Part shown: one piece after another, positions 34,304 to 42,632 of the stretch | How positions within the stretch are numbered: position 1 is the stretch's first letter | How the letters are laid out: the number at the start of each line of letters is the position of its first letter | Origin: Caldimicrobium sp. | Lineage (GTDB): Bacteria > Desulfobacterota > Thermodesulfobacteria > Thermodesulfobacteriales > Thermodesulfobacteriaceae | NCBI GenBank assembly: GCA_025060015.1 | Contig: JANXDB010000037.1 | Location: 1 to 49,883 of the forward strand | Direction of reading: 5' to 3' | Length of the DNA stretch: 49,883 bases | Translations under genes and position numbers: made by a program | Notes under the pieces: generated by a model | Told to the model about the DNA's origin: nothing | Database searches by the model: none | Seen by the model: only the letters and a program-made list of their open reading frames with translations

Positions 34304-36427
34304 TTACTTTGATTTTACCTTATAAATAACGGTCGTGGGAAAATTATCATACACCAACTCAAAGTATTTGGGATCGTATTCTCTCAGGATAAACATTTGG
34401 AAAAAGAGACTGCTATCAGAAGGAGGCTCTGCAATAAAAAGTCCTGTTTGATTACCAACTCTTACAAAAGCTAAGGTATAACCCTGAGGAAGGTGGCTTC
34501 TCTTGTTCAATACCTTAGAATCCACTTCATAGATATCCTTTATGGGCACGATTTGATCTTTCACACGTATTACTCCTATATTGAGATCAATTACCGCATC
34601 TTCAAGGTCAGGACATTGTATCACATTGGGAGAAATCAACCTACAGATAGGCGCCATAATTTTACCAAATTGTCCTTCTTTTTTATTAAAATCATAGGAA
34701 CCGAAGTAATGGATCCAGCCGAATTTGTCAATCAGATCCTCTGTAAAGACCCAATAAACTGGATTTGGAAGACTTTTATCGAATTCTCCCCTTTGGATTC
34801 TCTGAAGAATCTCCTTAGCAGTTGCATTTTCCTTGCGCATGATCTGAGCTAAGCCAGTGATTCCATAATTACTCACAAAGGAGGTCAAAAGCCAAGCCTC
34901 TCTAGGATCAGAGGTTGCAAAGGAACGGGCAATGAGATAGGTTTTGGGGCTTACTTGAGATCCCCCATCATGAAAGACAGCTCTTCTGGCATATAGCTGA
35001 AAGGCATAGCCGTAATCCCACCAGGTCCAAATAACGGAATCCTTGGGAGTTTTCTCCTTTATCCAAACCATATCCTTCACCAGTGGAGAAAAAATCTTAG
35101 GAGCACTAACCATAGAAATAGCCTCTCTCTGAGCACGGATTGTAGATATAAAAACTATGATTCCAATTAATGTTGATACCAACTCCTGTTTTGACTTCTC
35201 TTTAAATATATCAAGAGCTGGAAATATCCTTCCAAGAGCTGGAAATATCCTTCCAAAAAGTAGATGAACCAAATAACCTAAACCAAGTCCAACAAAAGGA
35301 GCAAGATACATGGCAAAACGAGCTCCTGAGATGAAGGTGAGAAGACCTATACCAAAGAAGGGCAAGAGAAAGATTAGATTTCTAAAGTTCAAGATGAATA
35401 GAATAAAAGCACCGAAAAGCCCAATTACCCCCAACTCCTTACTATAAACTACAGCATTGATTGCCTCCCAAAAGGTCAACTTTTGAAGCTCTGAAATAGA
35501 CATAAAAATGTTTGGAAAATCTTTGAACAAAAGATCAACGGCCGTAGGGCTCTTTATGTTGAATACCAGAGTTTTAACCTGTAAAAAAAGGTGATAAGGT
35601 CCATGGTAGATATACCAAGCTTGAGGAAGGATGAGGATAATTAAGTAGATACAGTCCTCCCTCTTAAGGGACAAGGCAAGCTTTCGCTTTTTAAGGAACT
35701 CTCCAAACTGATTCCAGAATAAGGCAACTAAAAAGGTTACAATAAGCACAAAATTAAGATTTGGATGGGCATACCAAAGTTGGTATAGAATAAGCCCTAT
35801 GCTTGCCAATGATATCCAGAGGTATTTTGCCTTGGAAGTTTTACTTTGGAAAAAATTTAAAAACAAAAAAGATATTAAAAAGGGAAAGGTTAGGTTGAAG
35901 ACATCATGGTCAAGTCTCATAATCCCTGTTCTTCCAAGATACATCGGTGCTGAAATTGCAGTAACACTACCAATGAGACCAGCCCAGGGAAGATTTAGTT
36001 TTTTCATATAGAAGAACAGTGGAAAGGCAACCGAGATGGCAAAAATGGGTATTAGATAAAAGCTTAACGAGGCAACATCCTTTCCTGTGAGACTTGACAA
36101 AATGTGGAAAAGAAAGCTGATTAGCGAACCTGAAAGACTGTACGTTGGGGCAAAGTTTTCCCCTTCTTTAGCATTGGTCCTGTTGTCTGGGTAAAATCTA
36201 AATCTATCCACCTCACCGCTTTTAAATATTCCCTCCTTCATATCTAAAGCCAATCTCGCAAAGAAAAATGAGTCATATTCTGCATAGAGAGGTTCACCTT
36301 GATAATAAAACCAATTTTTGTTCTCTTCCCAAATCTTCACATCATCAAAGCGCACATAGACCCCGAAAAAAAGCACTACAAGAAACAGAAAGAAGTATAT
36401 CAATCTGTAACTTAGGTTTACAGCCAT
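34304..36427 (-). CDS. STT3/PglB-type oligosaccharyltransferase
   Basis: Predicted single-subunit oligosaccharyltransferase that moves a lipid-linked glycan to Asn of exported proteins. In the 707-aa protein about 12-13 hydrophobic helices fill residues 8-430. Acidic catalytic/metal residues are seen in AEYDSFFFARLA (near 49) and in the D-x-D of MRLDHDVFNLTFP (near 170). The periplasmic C-terminal domain starts with TWWDYGYAF (about 465), the sequon-binding WWDYG. The coding region contains a perfect 21-bp tandem duplication (35214-35255) giving GRIFPAL twice in a loop near residue 400. It starts 10 bp after fixX. No glycan-synthesis genes are adjacent. Confidence 0.9.
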   Translation of the reverse strand: MAVNLSYRLIYFFLFLVVLFFGVYVRFDDVKIWEENKNWFYYQGEPLYAEYDSFFFARLALDMKEGIFKSGEVDRFRFYPDNRTNAKEGENFAPTYSLSGSLISFLFHILSSLTGKDVASLSFYLIPIFAISVAFPLFFYMKKLNLPWAGLIGSVTAISAPMYLGRTGIMRLDHDVFNLTFPFLISFLFLNFFQSKTSKAKYLWISLASIGLILYQLWYAHPNLNFVLIVTFLVALFWNQFGEFLKKRKLALSLKREDCIYLIILILPQAWYIYHGPYHLFLQVKTLVFNIKSPTAVDLLFKDFPNIFMSISELQKLTFWEAINAVVYSKELGVIGLFGAFILFILNFRNLIFLLPFFGIGLLTFISGARFAMYLAPFVGLGLGYLVHLLFGRIFPALGRIFPALDIFKEKSKQELVSTLIGIIVFISTIRAQREAISMVSAPKIFSPLVKDMVWIKEKTPKDSVIWTWWDYGYAFQLYARRAVFHDGGSQVSPKTYLIARSFATSDPREAWLLTSFVSNYGITGLAQIMRKENATAKEILQRIQRGEFDKSLPNPVYWVFTEDLIDKFGWIHYFGSYDFNKKEGQFGKIMAPICRLISPNVIQCPDLEDAVIDLNIGVIRVKDQIVPIKDIYEVDSKVLNKRSHLPQGYTLAFVRVGNQTGLFIAEPPSDSSLFFQMFILREYDPKYFELVYDNFPTTVIYKVKSK
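35214..35255 (-). repeat. 21-bp perfect tandem duplication inside the oligosaccharyltransferase gene
   Basis: Two identical 21-bp units (35214-35234 and 35235-35255) add seven residues in frame. It looks like a recent slippage or unequal-exchange event, or a variable site. Confidence 0.9.
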
Positions 36428-36437
36428 AATCTAACCC

Positions 36438-36734
36438 CTAACCAAATTTATAATTCACACCAAATCCCCCTCTTGGATAGGACCAATCGATATTCTTCGA
36501 GGGGCAGCCTATTCTACAGGACCCACACTCTAAACAGGCTTGATAATTGATAAGTATCTTATTCTGATGATCAAGCCTGTAAACGCCTGCTGGGCAGAAA
36601 TTCAGACAGAATTTTGCCTTACACTGGTTACAGACTCGCTGATCTTTGATTTTTAAGTGCTGAAACTCCTCATCAACAAAGAATTTCACACTGGAGATCT
36701 TTTCATCAATATTAACCTTGAACTCCTTTACCAA
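36438..36734 (-). CDS. fixX: FixX ferredoxin-like protein
   Basis: Iron-sulfur subunit of the FixABCX complex, passing electrons to or from FixC. 98 aa, normal length. Cysteines lie in CNQCKAKFCLNFCPAGVY (about 36-53) and CLECGSCRIGCPSKNIDW (about 68-85), with the typical ending YPRGGFGVNYKFG. One cysteine set supports a 4Fe-4S cluster. It overlaps the fixC stop by 7 bases. Confidence 0.93.
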   Translation of the reverse strand: MVKEFKVNIDEKISSVKFFVDEEFQHLKIKDQRVCNQCKAKFCLNFCPAGVYRLDHQNKILINYQACLECGSCRIGCPSKNIDWSYPRGGFGVNYKFG

Positions 36735-38044
36735 AGGATCCTCCCAAGCTTAAGAAAATCCCTCACTAATCCCAACAAGCCTCTCTTCCTTCTTATTATA
36801 GCCAATATTTCTCTGATTACATCTCTTTTGGCTCGACCCTGAGCTGAAAAATAAAGATGGCAGATCTGATACATCAATTCGGGATAAACCTGAAATAGCT
36901 GTGAATTTGAAAGCAAAATAGCCTTCAAGTCCTTAATCATAAGCATATCTTTGTAAATGTAACTCTCTTTAAAAAGTTCTTCATATCTTTTCAAGGCCTT
37001 TTCTGTGAAATCGCCCTTTTCAAAGGCAAATTTTATGGCCTCGCTTGCCATTAGTCCTGAGTAGATTGCAAGATTTGTTCCCTCCCTAAAGAGAGGATTA
37101 ACCAAACCGGCGGCATCTCCTACCACAAGCACCCCATTTCCAAATAACTTAGGGAAGGCCTTTATTCCCCACTCTGGTATCAAATGAGCCCCATATTCCA
37201 AGGTTTCTGCTCCATTAAAAAGTTCCCTCAAATAAGATAGAGCTTTGGCTCTCTCCAAGATCTCATAGGGTTTGAGGTTTAAATCCATTAATTTGTTTAG
37301 AAATATACCTACACCGAAGGAAAGAGTATTTTTATTGGTGTAGAGAAAACCCGTGCCAGGTAACCCTAAGGTTACTTCACCCATCAACTCAATGGCTAAG
37401 CCTCTGTTCTCCCCAAGCCCTAAACGGGCTTCCATTTCTCCCTTTGGCAACTGTAAGACCTCTTTAACAGCCAAGACGACCTCACTAGGTTCAACAGTTC
37501 TATCAACAAGGCCTGCCCTTTCTGTCAGAACCCTATTGACTCCCTCAGCAAGAACTACCACTTTAGCTTCTATAGAAGCTGGAGTTTTGTCTTCAAGGCT
37601 GGTAGGTCTATCAACTATAACCCCACATACTTTGTTTGCCTCCCAGATTAGATCTAAAACTCTCGTCTTTACAGCAATATCTAAGCCTTTTTTAATAGCA
37701 TAGTCAGATAGAAAGGCATCGAATTTTGCTCTTAGCGCCGTGTAGGATTCCTTTGGATCTCTCTTTGTGTGAAGTATCTTCACCACACCATCCTTAGATA
37801 TGAAGAAATAGCCCTCTTCAGTTACAGGGCGTTCTGCTGGGAAGTTATCGACCTCTGGAAATTCTGGGACTATCTCCTTAATGGAGGAGGTGTAGATAAT
37901 CCCTCCAAAGAGATTTTTTGCGCCGCAAAAGCGACCCCTCTCAATAAGGAGGGTTTTAAATCCCTTTTCGACGAGTTTTATTCCAGCAGATAGCCCTGCT
38001 GGTCCGCCACCAACAATAACTACATCATATTTGTATTTACCCAT
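36728..38044 (-). CDS. fixC: FixC flavoprotein-quinone oxidoreductase
   Basis: FAD protein related to ETF-quinone oxidoreductase; in the Fix complex it takes electrons from FixAB and sends them to quinone. The start was set at ATG 38044 (438 aa; MGKYKYDVVIVGGGPAGLS), which overlaps the etfA/fixB stop; codons further upstream lie inside that gene. FAD motifs: VVIVGGGPAGLSAGIKLVEKG (position about 8-28) and GNGVLVVGDAAGLVNPLFREG (position near 310). Order fixA-B-C-X on one strand supports the assignment. Confidence 0.94.
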   Translation of the reverse strand: MGKYKYDVVIVGGGPAGLSAGIKLVEKGFKTLLIERGRFCGAKNLFGGIIYTSSIKEIVPEFPEVDNFPAERPVTEEGYFFISKDGVVKILHTKRDPKESYTALRAKFDAFLSDYAIKKGLDIAVKTRVLDLIWEANKVCGVIVDRPTSLEDKTPASIEAKVVVLAEGVNRVLTERAGLVDRTVEPSEVVLAVKEVLQLPKGEMEARLGLGENRGLAIELMGEVTLGLPGTGFLYTNKNTLSFGVGIFLNKLMDLNLKPYEILERAKALSYLRELFNGAETLEYGAHLIPEWGIKAFPKLFGNGVLVVGDAAGLVNPLFREGTNLAIYSGLMASEAIKFAFEKGDFTEKALKRYEELFKESYIYKDMLMIKDLKAILLSNSQLFQVYPELMYQICHLYFSAQGRAKRDVIREILAIIRRKRGLLGLVRDFLKLGRILW

Positions 38045-39032
38045 CGGTTGACCTTTCTTTTCTAATGGCAAAGAGCAAGGCCTCGGCTACCTTTTTCCAA
38101 TCACCAACTATGCCTAAGTTGGCGATCTGAAAGATAGGTGCCTCAGGATCGGTGTTCACCGCTACAATGAAATCAGAATTTTGCATCCCAGCTCGATGCT
38201 GAATAGCCCCTGAAATGCCAAAGGCTAGATAAACTTTGGGCCTGACGGTCTTTCCAGTTTGACCTACCTGATGTTCGTACCCTATCCAATGAGCTTCAAC
38301 AGCAAGCCTTGAAGCCCCAAGCTCTCCCTTTAATTCTTTAGCAAGTTCAGCAAGCAAACTGAAACCATCCTTACTACCAATACCCTTACCCCCAGCAACT
38401 ATAACTTCAGCATATTCAAGGTTAACGGCTTTTTCCTTTGGTATGAAGGCTAATCGCTTCACTTTGGCTTCATCTTCATGTAACTCGACAGATTCTCTAA
38501 TAAGCTCTCCCTTAATAGAGCTTTTCCTTTCAGGCACAGGGAATATTCGTGGTCGAACGGTAGCCATCTGCGGTCTATGATGAGGACACACAATGGTAGC
38601 CATTATGTTCCCTCCATAGGCTGGTCTTGTCATAAGAAGTTGCCCAGTTTCACTATCAATGGATAACTCGGTGACGTCGGCGGTTAAACCGGTCTCAAGG
38701 TGTGTTGCTACGCCTCCAGCTAAATCTCTCCCTAAAGGGGTTGCTCCTATGAGAAAAATCTCCGGTTTGTATTTTTTAGCAAGTTCAGAGGCACCCTTCA
38801 CATAGGGGATGTGTCGATAATAGGACAAAACCTGGTGGTCAAGATAGTATATCTTTTCTGCACCGTAAGCAAAGATCTCATCAATTATATCTTCCACCTT
38901 ATAACCAAGAAGAAGTGCTGACACTCTGCCTGATAGATCAGAAGCCAATCTCTGGGCAACACCCAGGAGCTCAAAGGATACGGGGTGAATCTTACCTTCT
39001 TCCTGCTCAATATAGACCCAAACCTCTTTCAT
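38037..39032 (-). CDS. fixB: Electron transfer flavoprotein alpha subunit FixB
   Basis: Alpha subunit of the Fix electron-transfer flavoprotein, 331 aa. The C-terminal FAD domain shows VGQTGKTVRPKVYLAFGIS (about 255-273), IQHRAGMQNSDFIVAVNTD (about 277-295) and PIFQIANLGIVGDW. With FixA it forms the bifurcating flavin heterodimer predicted to oxidise NADH and send electrons to ferredoxin/flavodoxin and quinone; this is family knowledge, not visible directly. The start overlaps the fixA stop by 4 bases. Confidence 0.94.
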   Translation of the reverse strand: MKEVWVYIEQEEGKIHPVSFELLGVAQRLASDLSGRVSALLLGYKVEDIIDEIFAYGAEKIYYLDHQVLSYYRHIPYVKGASELAKKYKPEIFLIGATPLGRDLAGGVATHLETGLTADVTELSIDSETGQLLMTRPAYGGNIMATIVCPHHRPQMATVRPRIFPVPERKSSIKGELIRESVELHEDEAKVKRLAFIPKEKAVNLEYAEVIVAGGKGIGSKDGFSLLAELAKELKGELGASRLAVEAHWIGYEHQVGQTGKTVRPKVYLAFGISGAIQHRAGMQNSDFIVAVNTDPEAPIFQIANLGIVGDWKKVAEALLFAIRKERSTDG

Positions 39033-39844
39033 AAGAGATCCCTTTCTCTTAAAACATCTAGAATCTTTGAAACAACATCATCCAATGAAACATCATCTAA
39101 GTTATAAATCTTTCCGATTCTTTTTAGCTCTGGGGTATAGACCTTTTTGACCTGAGTTGGAGATCCTTTGAGCCCTAACTTATCTCTCTGAAAAGAAAGA
39201 GGCCCTTCTGCATTAAAAGTCTCTGGTTCTGCTCTTTGAGCTTTTAGTATGTTTTCTAAAGGAACAAAAGGTAGAGGGGAGAGATCCTTTTCGCATGTAA
39301 GCAATATTGGGAAAGGAGCCTCAAGGACCTCAATGCCTTTCTCAGTTTTTCTGTGAACTACTATTTTCCTGTGAATGGGATCAAGGTTTTCTATCTTTAC
39401 AACATATGTAATAACTGGAATTCCTAATCGGTTTGCCACACCTGGTCCCACCTGAGCCGTATCTCCATCTATAGCCTGTTTTCCGAAGAGGAAAAGATCA
39501 AATAGTTCCTCTCTTTGCAAAAATCTGATAGCCTCAGCTAAAGTATAACTTGTGGCTAAAGTGTCTGCTCCGGCAAATTTTCTATCGCAGAGAAGAATAA
39601 TTCTATCGGCACCAAACTCTACAGCCTCTTTAAGAGCATTTTTTGCCTGTGGTGGTCCCATGGTGATTACCGTAACTTTCGCCTTAAATCTCAGTTTTAA
39701 TTGGTATGCTAGACTTAGAGCAACGATATCATAGGGGTTTATGATAGAGGGAACTCCTTCTCGAATCAAGGTTCCTGTGTCAGGGTTGATTCTTATATTA
39801 GTAGTATCTGGAACCTGCTTTATGGAGACAAGGATATTTAGCAT
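39029..39844 (-). CDS. fixA: Electron transfer flavoprotein beta subunit FixA
   Basis: Beta subunit partner of FixB, 271 aa. IKQVPDTTNIRINPDTGTL (about 8-26) is the usual start, TVITMGPPQAKNALKEAVEFGADR (position about 57-80) and FLFGKQAIDGDTAQVGPGVA (position about 117-136) are ETF-beta motifs. First of the fix genes, 9 bp after the fmdB-like gene; no obvious ribosome binding site in that short gap, so translation may be coupled. Confidence 0.94.
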   Translation of the reverse strand: MLNILVSIKQVPDTTNIRINPDTGTLIREGVPSIINPYDIVALSLAYQLKLRFKAKVTVITMGPPQAKNALKEAVEFGADRIILLCDRKFAGADTLATSYTLAEAIRFLQREELFDLFLFGKQAIDGDTAQVGPGVANRLGIPVITYVVKIENLDPIHRKIVVHRKTEKGIEVLEAPFPILLTCEKDLSPLPFVPLENILKAQRAEPETFNAEGPLSFQRDKLGLKGSPTQVKKVYTPELKRIGKIYNLDDVSLDDVVSKILDVLRERDLL

Positions 39845-39853
39845 GGATGAGGA

Positions 39854-40108
39854 TTATTTGGTGTGACCTGGTAACTCTAGGTGAGTACAGGTGCCTGAAG
39901 GACAAGTGTGCGATTCCGCTATCCTTGGTTTATCACCACCACTGCCTTTGGATGAACTTCCAATGATAGAGTTAACTACGCTCATTAGTCTCTCAATTTT
40001 AGTGGAGCCACATACTTTACAGGTGACCCCACTGACTTCCTCCTTACTTTTTAGTAGCACTTCGAAAACCTCTTCACAATCCGAGCATCTAAACTCAAAA
40101 ATTGGCAT
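39854..40108 (-). CDS. FmdB-type small zinc ribbon protein
   Basis: 84-aa protein of the FmdB/CxxC family, named after a putative regulator of formamidase; real role unclear. Start at ATG 40108 giving MPIFEFRCSDCEEVFEV; zinc ligands Cys8, Cys11, Cys30 and Cys33. A Ser/Gly-rich middle and a C-terminal CPSGTC follow. A longer in-frame reading to 40246 runs through the tRNA gene and is rejected. It lies 30 bp after tRNA-Leu and 9 bp before fixA. Confidence 0.88.
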   Translation of the reverse strand: MPIFEFRCSDCEEVFEVLLKSKEEVSGVTCKVCGSTKIERLMSVVNSIIGSSSKGSGGDKPRIAESHTCPSGTCTHLELPGHTK

Positions 40109-40138
40109 AGGGCACACCCCTTTTGGAGCCTCTGAGAG

Positions 40139-40224
40139 TGCCCGGGGCCGGACTCGAACCGGCACGGAGGCGGTCCTCCAGTGGATTTTAAGTCCACAGC
40201 GTCTACCTATTCCGCCACCCGGGC
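40139..40224 (-). tRNA. tRNA-Leu (anticodon UAA)
   Basis: 86-nt class II tRNA. The acceptor stem GCCCGGG/CCCGGGC pairs perfectly, with discriminator A. The anticodon arm is GTGGA-CTTAAAA-TCCAC, placing UAA at the anticodon. The T arm reads GCCGG-TTCGAGT-CCGGC. A long variable arm precedes it (about TGGAGGACCGCCTCC). The 3' CCA is not encoded (CTC follows the discriminator). High GC compared with surroundings, as expected in a thermophile. Confidence 0.96.
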
Positions 40225-40234
40225 TCCAGAGACT

Positions 40235-40262
40235 AAAATAACACAAATGTATTAAAAATCAA
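40235..40262 (-). promoter_or_regulatory. Probable promoter of tRNA-Leu
   Basis: Minus-strand TTGATT (40257-40262), 16 bases, TATTTT (40235-40240), ending 10 bp before the mature tRNA. It could also feed the fmdB-fix-valS series. Confidence 0.5.
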
Positions 40263-40300
40263 GTTAAAAAAAATGTATGAGTCCAACGCAAGCTCAAAAC

Positions 40301-40342
40301 TTACTCCAAAAGTCCCTCCCACTCCTGCTCGATAAATGACTA
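40301..40342 (-). repeat. 42-bp dispersed repeat, copy 1
   Basis: Identical at all 42 bases to 49747-49788. On the minus strand both read SFIEQEWEGLLE then TAA, and both have an in-frame TAG just before, so they look like the decayed C-terminal end of a small protein gene. Confidence 0.85.
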
Positions 40343-40525
40343 TACCCATAGTAGTCTAAAGACCACTTCTTTTCCTTGGAATGTATCTTTAATTGCTTCA
40401 AGTCTTTGCAACGTTTTTAAGTCTTTGATGGGAGATGGGGTTAGTGAAAAGTTAAACCATTGATTTTCAATTTTAACACCTTTTTTCTTCTAAAAAAGGC
40501 TTTAAACTTATACATTTATTCTATT

Positions 40526-40615
40526 GTGGAGGGGTTGCTTTACCAAATCAGGAAGAACAGAGAAATGAAACAATTCTTTGAGACACGAAGTGGCACTTTG
40601 AAGGTCATCTTTTAA
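40526..40615 (+). pseudogene. Possible C-terminal gene relic
   Basis: A 29-codon frame from GTG 40526 ending in KQFFETRSGTLKVIF and a stop. It has protein-like composition but is far too short, with no clear ribosome binding site, so it may be the tail of a lost gene or chance. Confidence 0.25.
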
Positions 40616-40676
40616 AAATCAAAAAAGCTGCTATCATATAACACCTTGAAATCAGCTTTATTAAGAGGAGGTTTTC

Positions 40677-41102
40677 ATGACCGAGAGGACCCTTGTTATG
40701 ATCAAACCAGATGGTGTGGAGAGAAATCTCATTGGCAAGGTTATCAGCATCTTTGAAGAAAGAGGATTAAGAGTGGTTGCTCTTAAGAAAACAAGATTGA
40801 CAAAGGATCAGGCCAAGGCCTTTTACATCGTTCACAAGGATCGACCTTTCTATGAAGACCTTACCACCTATATGAGCTCTGGGCCAATTGTTGCCATGGT
40901 CCTCGAGGGAGAGAATGCCATAAAGAGGGTAAGAGAGATCATGGGAGCTACTGATCCAAAGGAGGCCCAAGAGGGGACAATCAGAAAACTCTTTGCCCTT
41001 GACAAAGAGAAAAATACTGTTCATGGCTCAGACAGCCCTGAATCAGCAATGAAAGAAATCCCCTTTTTCTTCAGTGAACAGGAATTAATTGCCCAATCCT
41101 GA
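40677..41102 (+). CDS. ndk: Nucleoside diphosphate kinase
   Basis: Balances NTP pools by phosphate transfer through a phosphohistidine. 141 aa, normal length. Start motif TERTLVMIKPDGVERNLIG; catalytic His116 in NTVHGSDS. A strong ribosome binding site (GAGGAGG) lies 7 bases before the ATG. The stop overlaps the thiL start (TGATG). Confidence 0.97.
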   Translation: MTERTLVMIKPDGVERNLIGKVISIFEERGLRVVALKKTRLTKDQAKAFYIVHKDRPFYEDLTTYMSSGPIVAMVLEGENAIKRVREIMGATDPKEAQEGTIRKLFALDKEKNTVHGSDSPESAMKEIPFFFSEQELIAQS

Positions 41103-42055
41103 TGACTGAGAACGAATGGATAATCTATCTTAAAAAATATCTTCACCAGAATGATGAAGTTTTAGCTACGCACAACGAGGATTGTGCAGTTATTAGAGTT
41201 GATGATAGAAAATATCTTCTCTTGACCACGGATGCCCTAGTGGAAAACGTTCATTTCAAATTACAATACACCGATTACTATTCCCTTGGCGTAAAACTTG
41301 CTTCCAGTAATTTAAGCGACATTGCTGCCATGGGTGGGAAGCCCCTTTGGGCTCTTCTTACCCTTGGATCAAAGGAGCCCCTTGATTACTCCTGGCTTGA
41401 TCCCCTAATGGAAGGCCTGATCTCCACTTTAGAACTATACGGTGCAAAGCTCGTCGGTGGTGATACTGTAAGAAGCGAGACTTTTTTTCTAAATCTCTCC
41501 CTTATCGGTGAAACCCCAAAGCCAATCCTTAGAAGCGGAGCAAGACCTGGTGATTCCATCTTTGTATCTAAGGAACTGGGATTAAGTTCTGCCTTCTTGA
41601 GGTATATTGTAGATACGCCCTTGGAAAAGGTCCCTGCACCTGTGAGAGAAGCTCATCTGAGACCCATTCCTCAAGTGGACCTTGGCTTGGCCTTAAGAGA
41701 GGTGGCCAATGCCGCCATTGATATCTCCGATGGACTCCTTCTTGACCTCTACAGAATCTGCTTAGCATCTAATGTTTCAGCTGAAATCGAACTAGATCAA
41801 ATTCCCAAAAGCCCCTATGCCAACATAGAAGAAGCTCTTTCAGGTGGGGAAGACTATGCCCTACTCTTTACGGTAAGCGATGATAATATTGAAAAATTAA
41901 AGAAAGTTTCTTCAGAACTTAATACAACAGTATATTACATTGGGAAAATTATTGAACATGAAAACAAACTCTTTTTGATTGATGAAAGGGGAGAGAGAAA
42001 ACCCCTCTCTCCCCAAGGGTATGATCACTTTACTTTTCCACTTCAACCTTTATGA
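41102..42055 (+). CDS. thiL: Thiamine-monophosphate kinase
   Basis: Makes thiamine diphosphate from the monophosphate. The 317-aa protein has early NEDCAVIRVDDRKYLLLTTDALVENVHF (position about 20-47), SNLSDIAAMGGKP (about 69-81), GGDTVRS and the ISDGLLLDL segment (near 202), all characteristic of ThiL in the PurM fold. It is translationally coupled to ndk and ends over the hsp20 stop by 26 bases, tail to tail. It complements thi4 at 19.9 kb. Confidence 0.95.
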   Translation: MTENEWIIYLKKYLHQNDEVLATHNEDCAVIRVDDRKYLLLTTDALVENVHFKLQYTDYYSLGVKLASSNLSDIAAMGGKPLWALLTLGSKEPLDYSWLDPLMEGLISTLELYGAKLVGGDTVRSETFFLNLSLIGETPKPILRSGARPGDSIFVSKELGLSSAFLRYIVDTPLEKVPAPVREAHLRPIPQVDLGLALREVANAAIDISDGLLLDLYRICLASNVSAEIELDQIPKSPYANIEEALSGGEDYALLFTVSDDNIEKLKKVSSELNTTVYYIGKIIEHENKLFLIDERGERKPLSPQGYDHFTFPLQPL

Positions 42056-42482
42056 CCTTTTTCTTTTCCTCTGGTTTCTTGGGTAAGCAGACTTTCAACA
42101 CTCCATCTTTATATTGAGCTTTAACCTTTTCAATTTCTACCTCAGTAGGCAACTGAATGGCTCTCATGAAGCTTCCATAAAATCTCTCAACTCTGTAGAA
42201 ATTTTCCTTTTTCTCCTCTACTTCTCTCTTTTTTTCACCCTTTAGTGTTAAAACATTGTCAACTATGTTAATTTCAATATCCTCTGGTTTTACACCTGGT
42301 AGATCTGCTTTTACTATTATTGCATCTTCAGTTTCTGATACATCTACAGCAGGTGCCCATTCGACTACTTCAAATCTTTCCGGTAAATAAGTTTTACCAA
42401 AAAACTCTTGCCAAATACGATCCATTTCTTTTCTTAATTCTTGTAGTGGACGCCAAATAGTTAGTTCAGGCATATCCTCCAC
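42030..42482 (-). CDS. Small heat shock protein, Hsp20 family
   Basis: ATP-independent holdase chaperone, 150 aa. The alpha-crystallin domain spans about residues 42-145: WAPAVDVSETEDAIIVKADLPGVKPEDI (position about 42-69), GEKKREVEEKKENFYRVER and YKDGVLKVCLPKK. The N-terminal WRPLQELRKEMDRIWQEFF is the usual helix. A strong ribosome binding site (AAGGAGGTGGAGG) precedes the ATG. It diverges from clpB across 150 bp, suggesting shared heat control. Confidence 0.95.
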   Translation of the reverse strand: MEDMPELTIWRPLQELRKEMDRIWQEFFGKTYLPERFEVVEWAPAVDVSETEDAIIVKADLPGVKPEDIEINIVDNVLTLKGEKKREVEEKKENFYRVERFYGSFMRAIQLPTEVEIEKVKAQYKDGVLKVCLPKKPEEKKKVIKVEVEK

Positions 42483-42632
42483 CTCCTTTATGTTTTTTTT
42501 AATAAAAATAATAACTTTTTTTTAAATTTCAAGTATCTTTACTGTTGAATATTGTTAAATAAAAGTTAACACCTTGAAAAGGCAATATAAGAATTTAACT
42601 TTTTTAAATAAATCTCTATAGGAGGTTTACTT
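42483..42632. promoter_or_regulatory. Divergent hsp20/clpB control region
   Basis: Very AT-rich 150 bp. CTTGAAA occurs once for each direction: plus strand 42573-42579 (toward clpB) and minus strand 42527-42533 (toward hsp20). CTTGAAA is the sigma-32 -35 box, but no good CCCCAT-type -10 follows either. No CIRCE element (TTAGCACTC-N9-GAGTGCTAA) was seen. Confidence 0.35.

Larger units (their letters stand above)
40263..40676. other. 414-bp spacer holding gene relics and a repeat
   Basis: No full gene. Contents: GTATGAGTCCA (about 40274-40284, also at 49655), a 42-bp repeat copy (40301-40342), an A/T hairpin CCTTTTTT-N5-AAAAAAGG (40479-40499), and a 29-codon frame (40526-40615). A 7-bp inverted pair AAAGCTG/CAGCTTT lies before the ndk ribosome binding site. 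The ndk promoter is unclear. Confidence 0.6.

Noticed and set aside
40109-40246. N-terminal extension of the FmdB-like frame (46 residues)
   Set aside because: It is a read-through of the tRNA-Leu gene; the family begins at MPIFEF, position 40108.
40479-40499. CCTTTTTT-N5-AAAAAAGG hairpin as a terminator
   Set aside because: The stem is almost all A/T, is symmetric, and no gene ends next to it.
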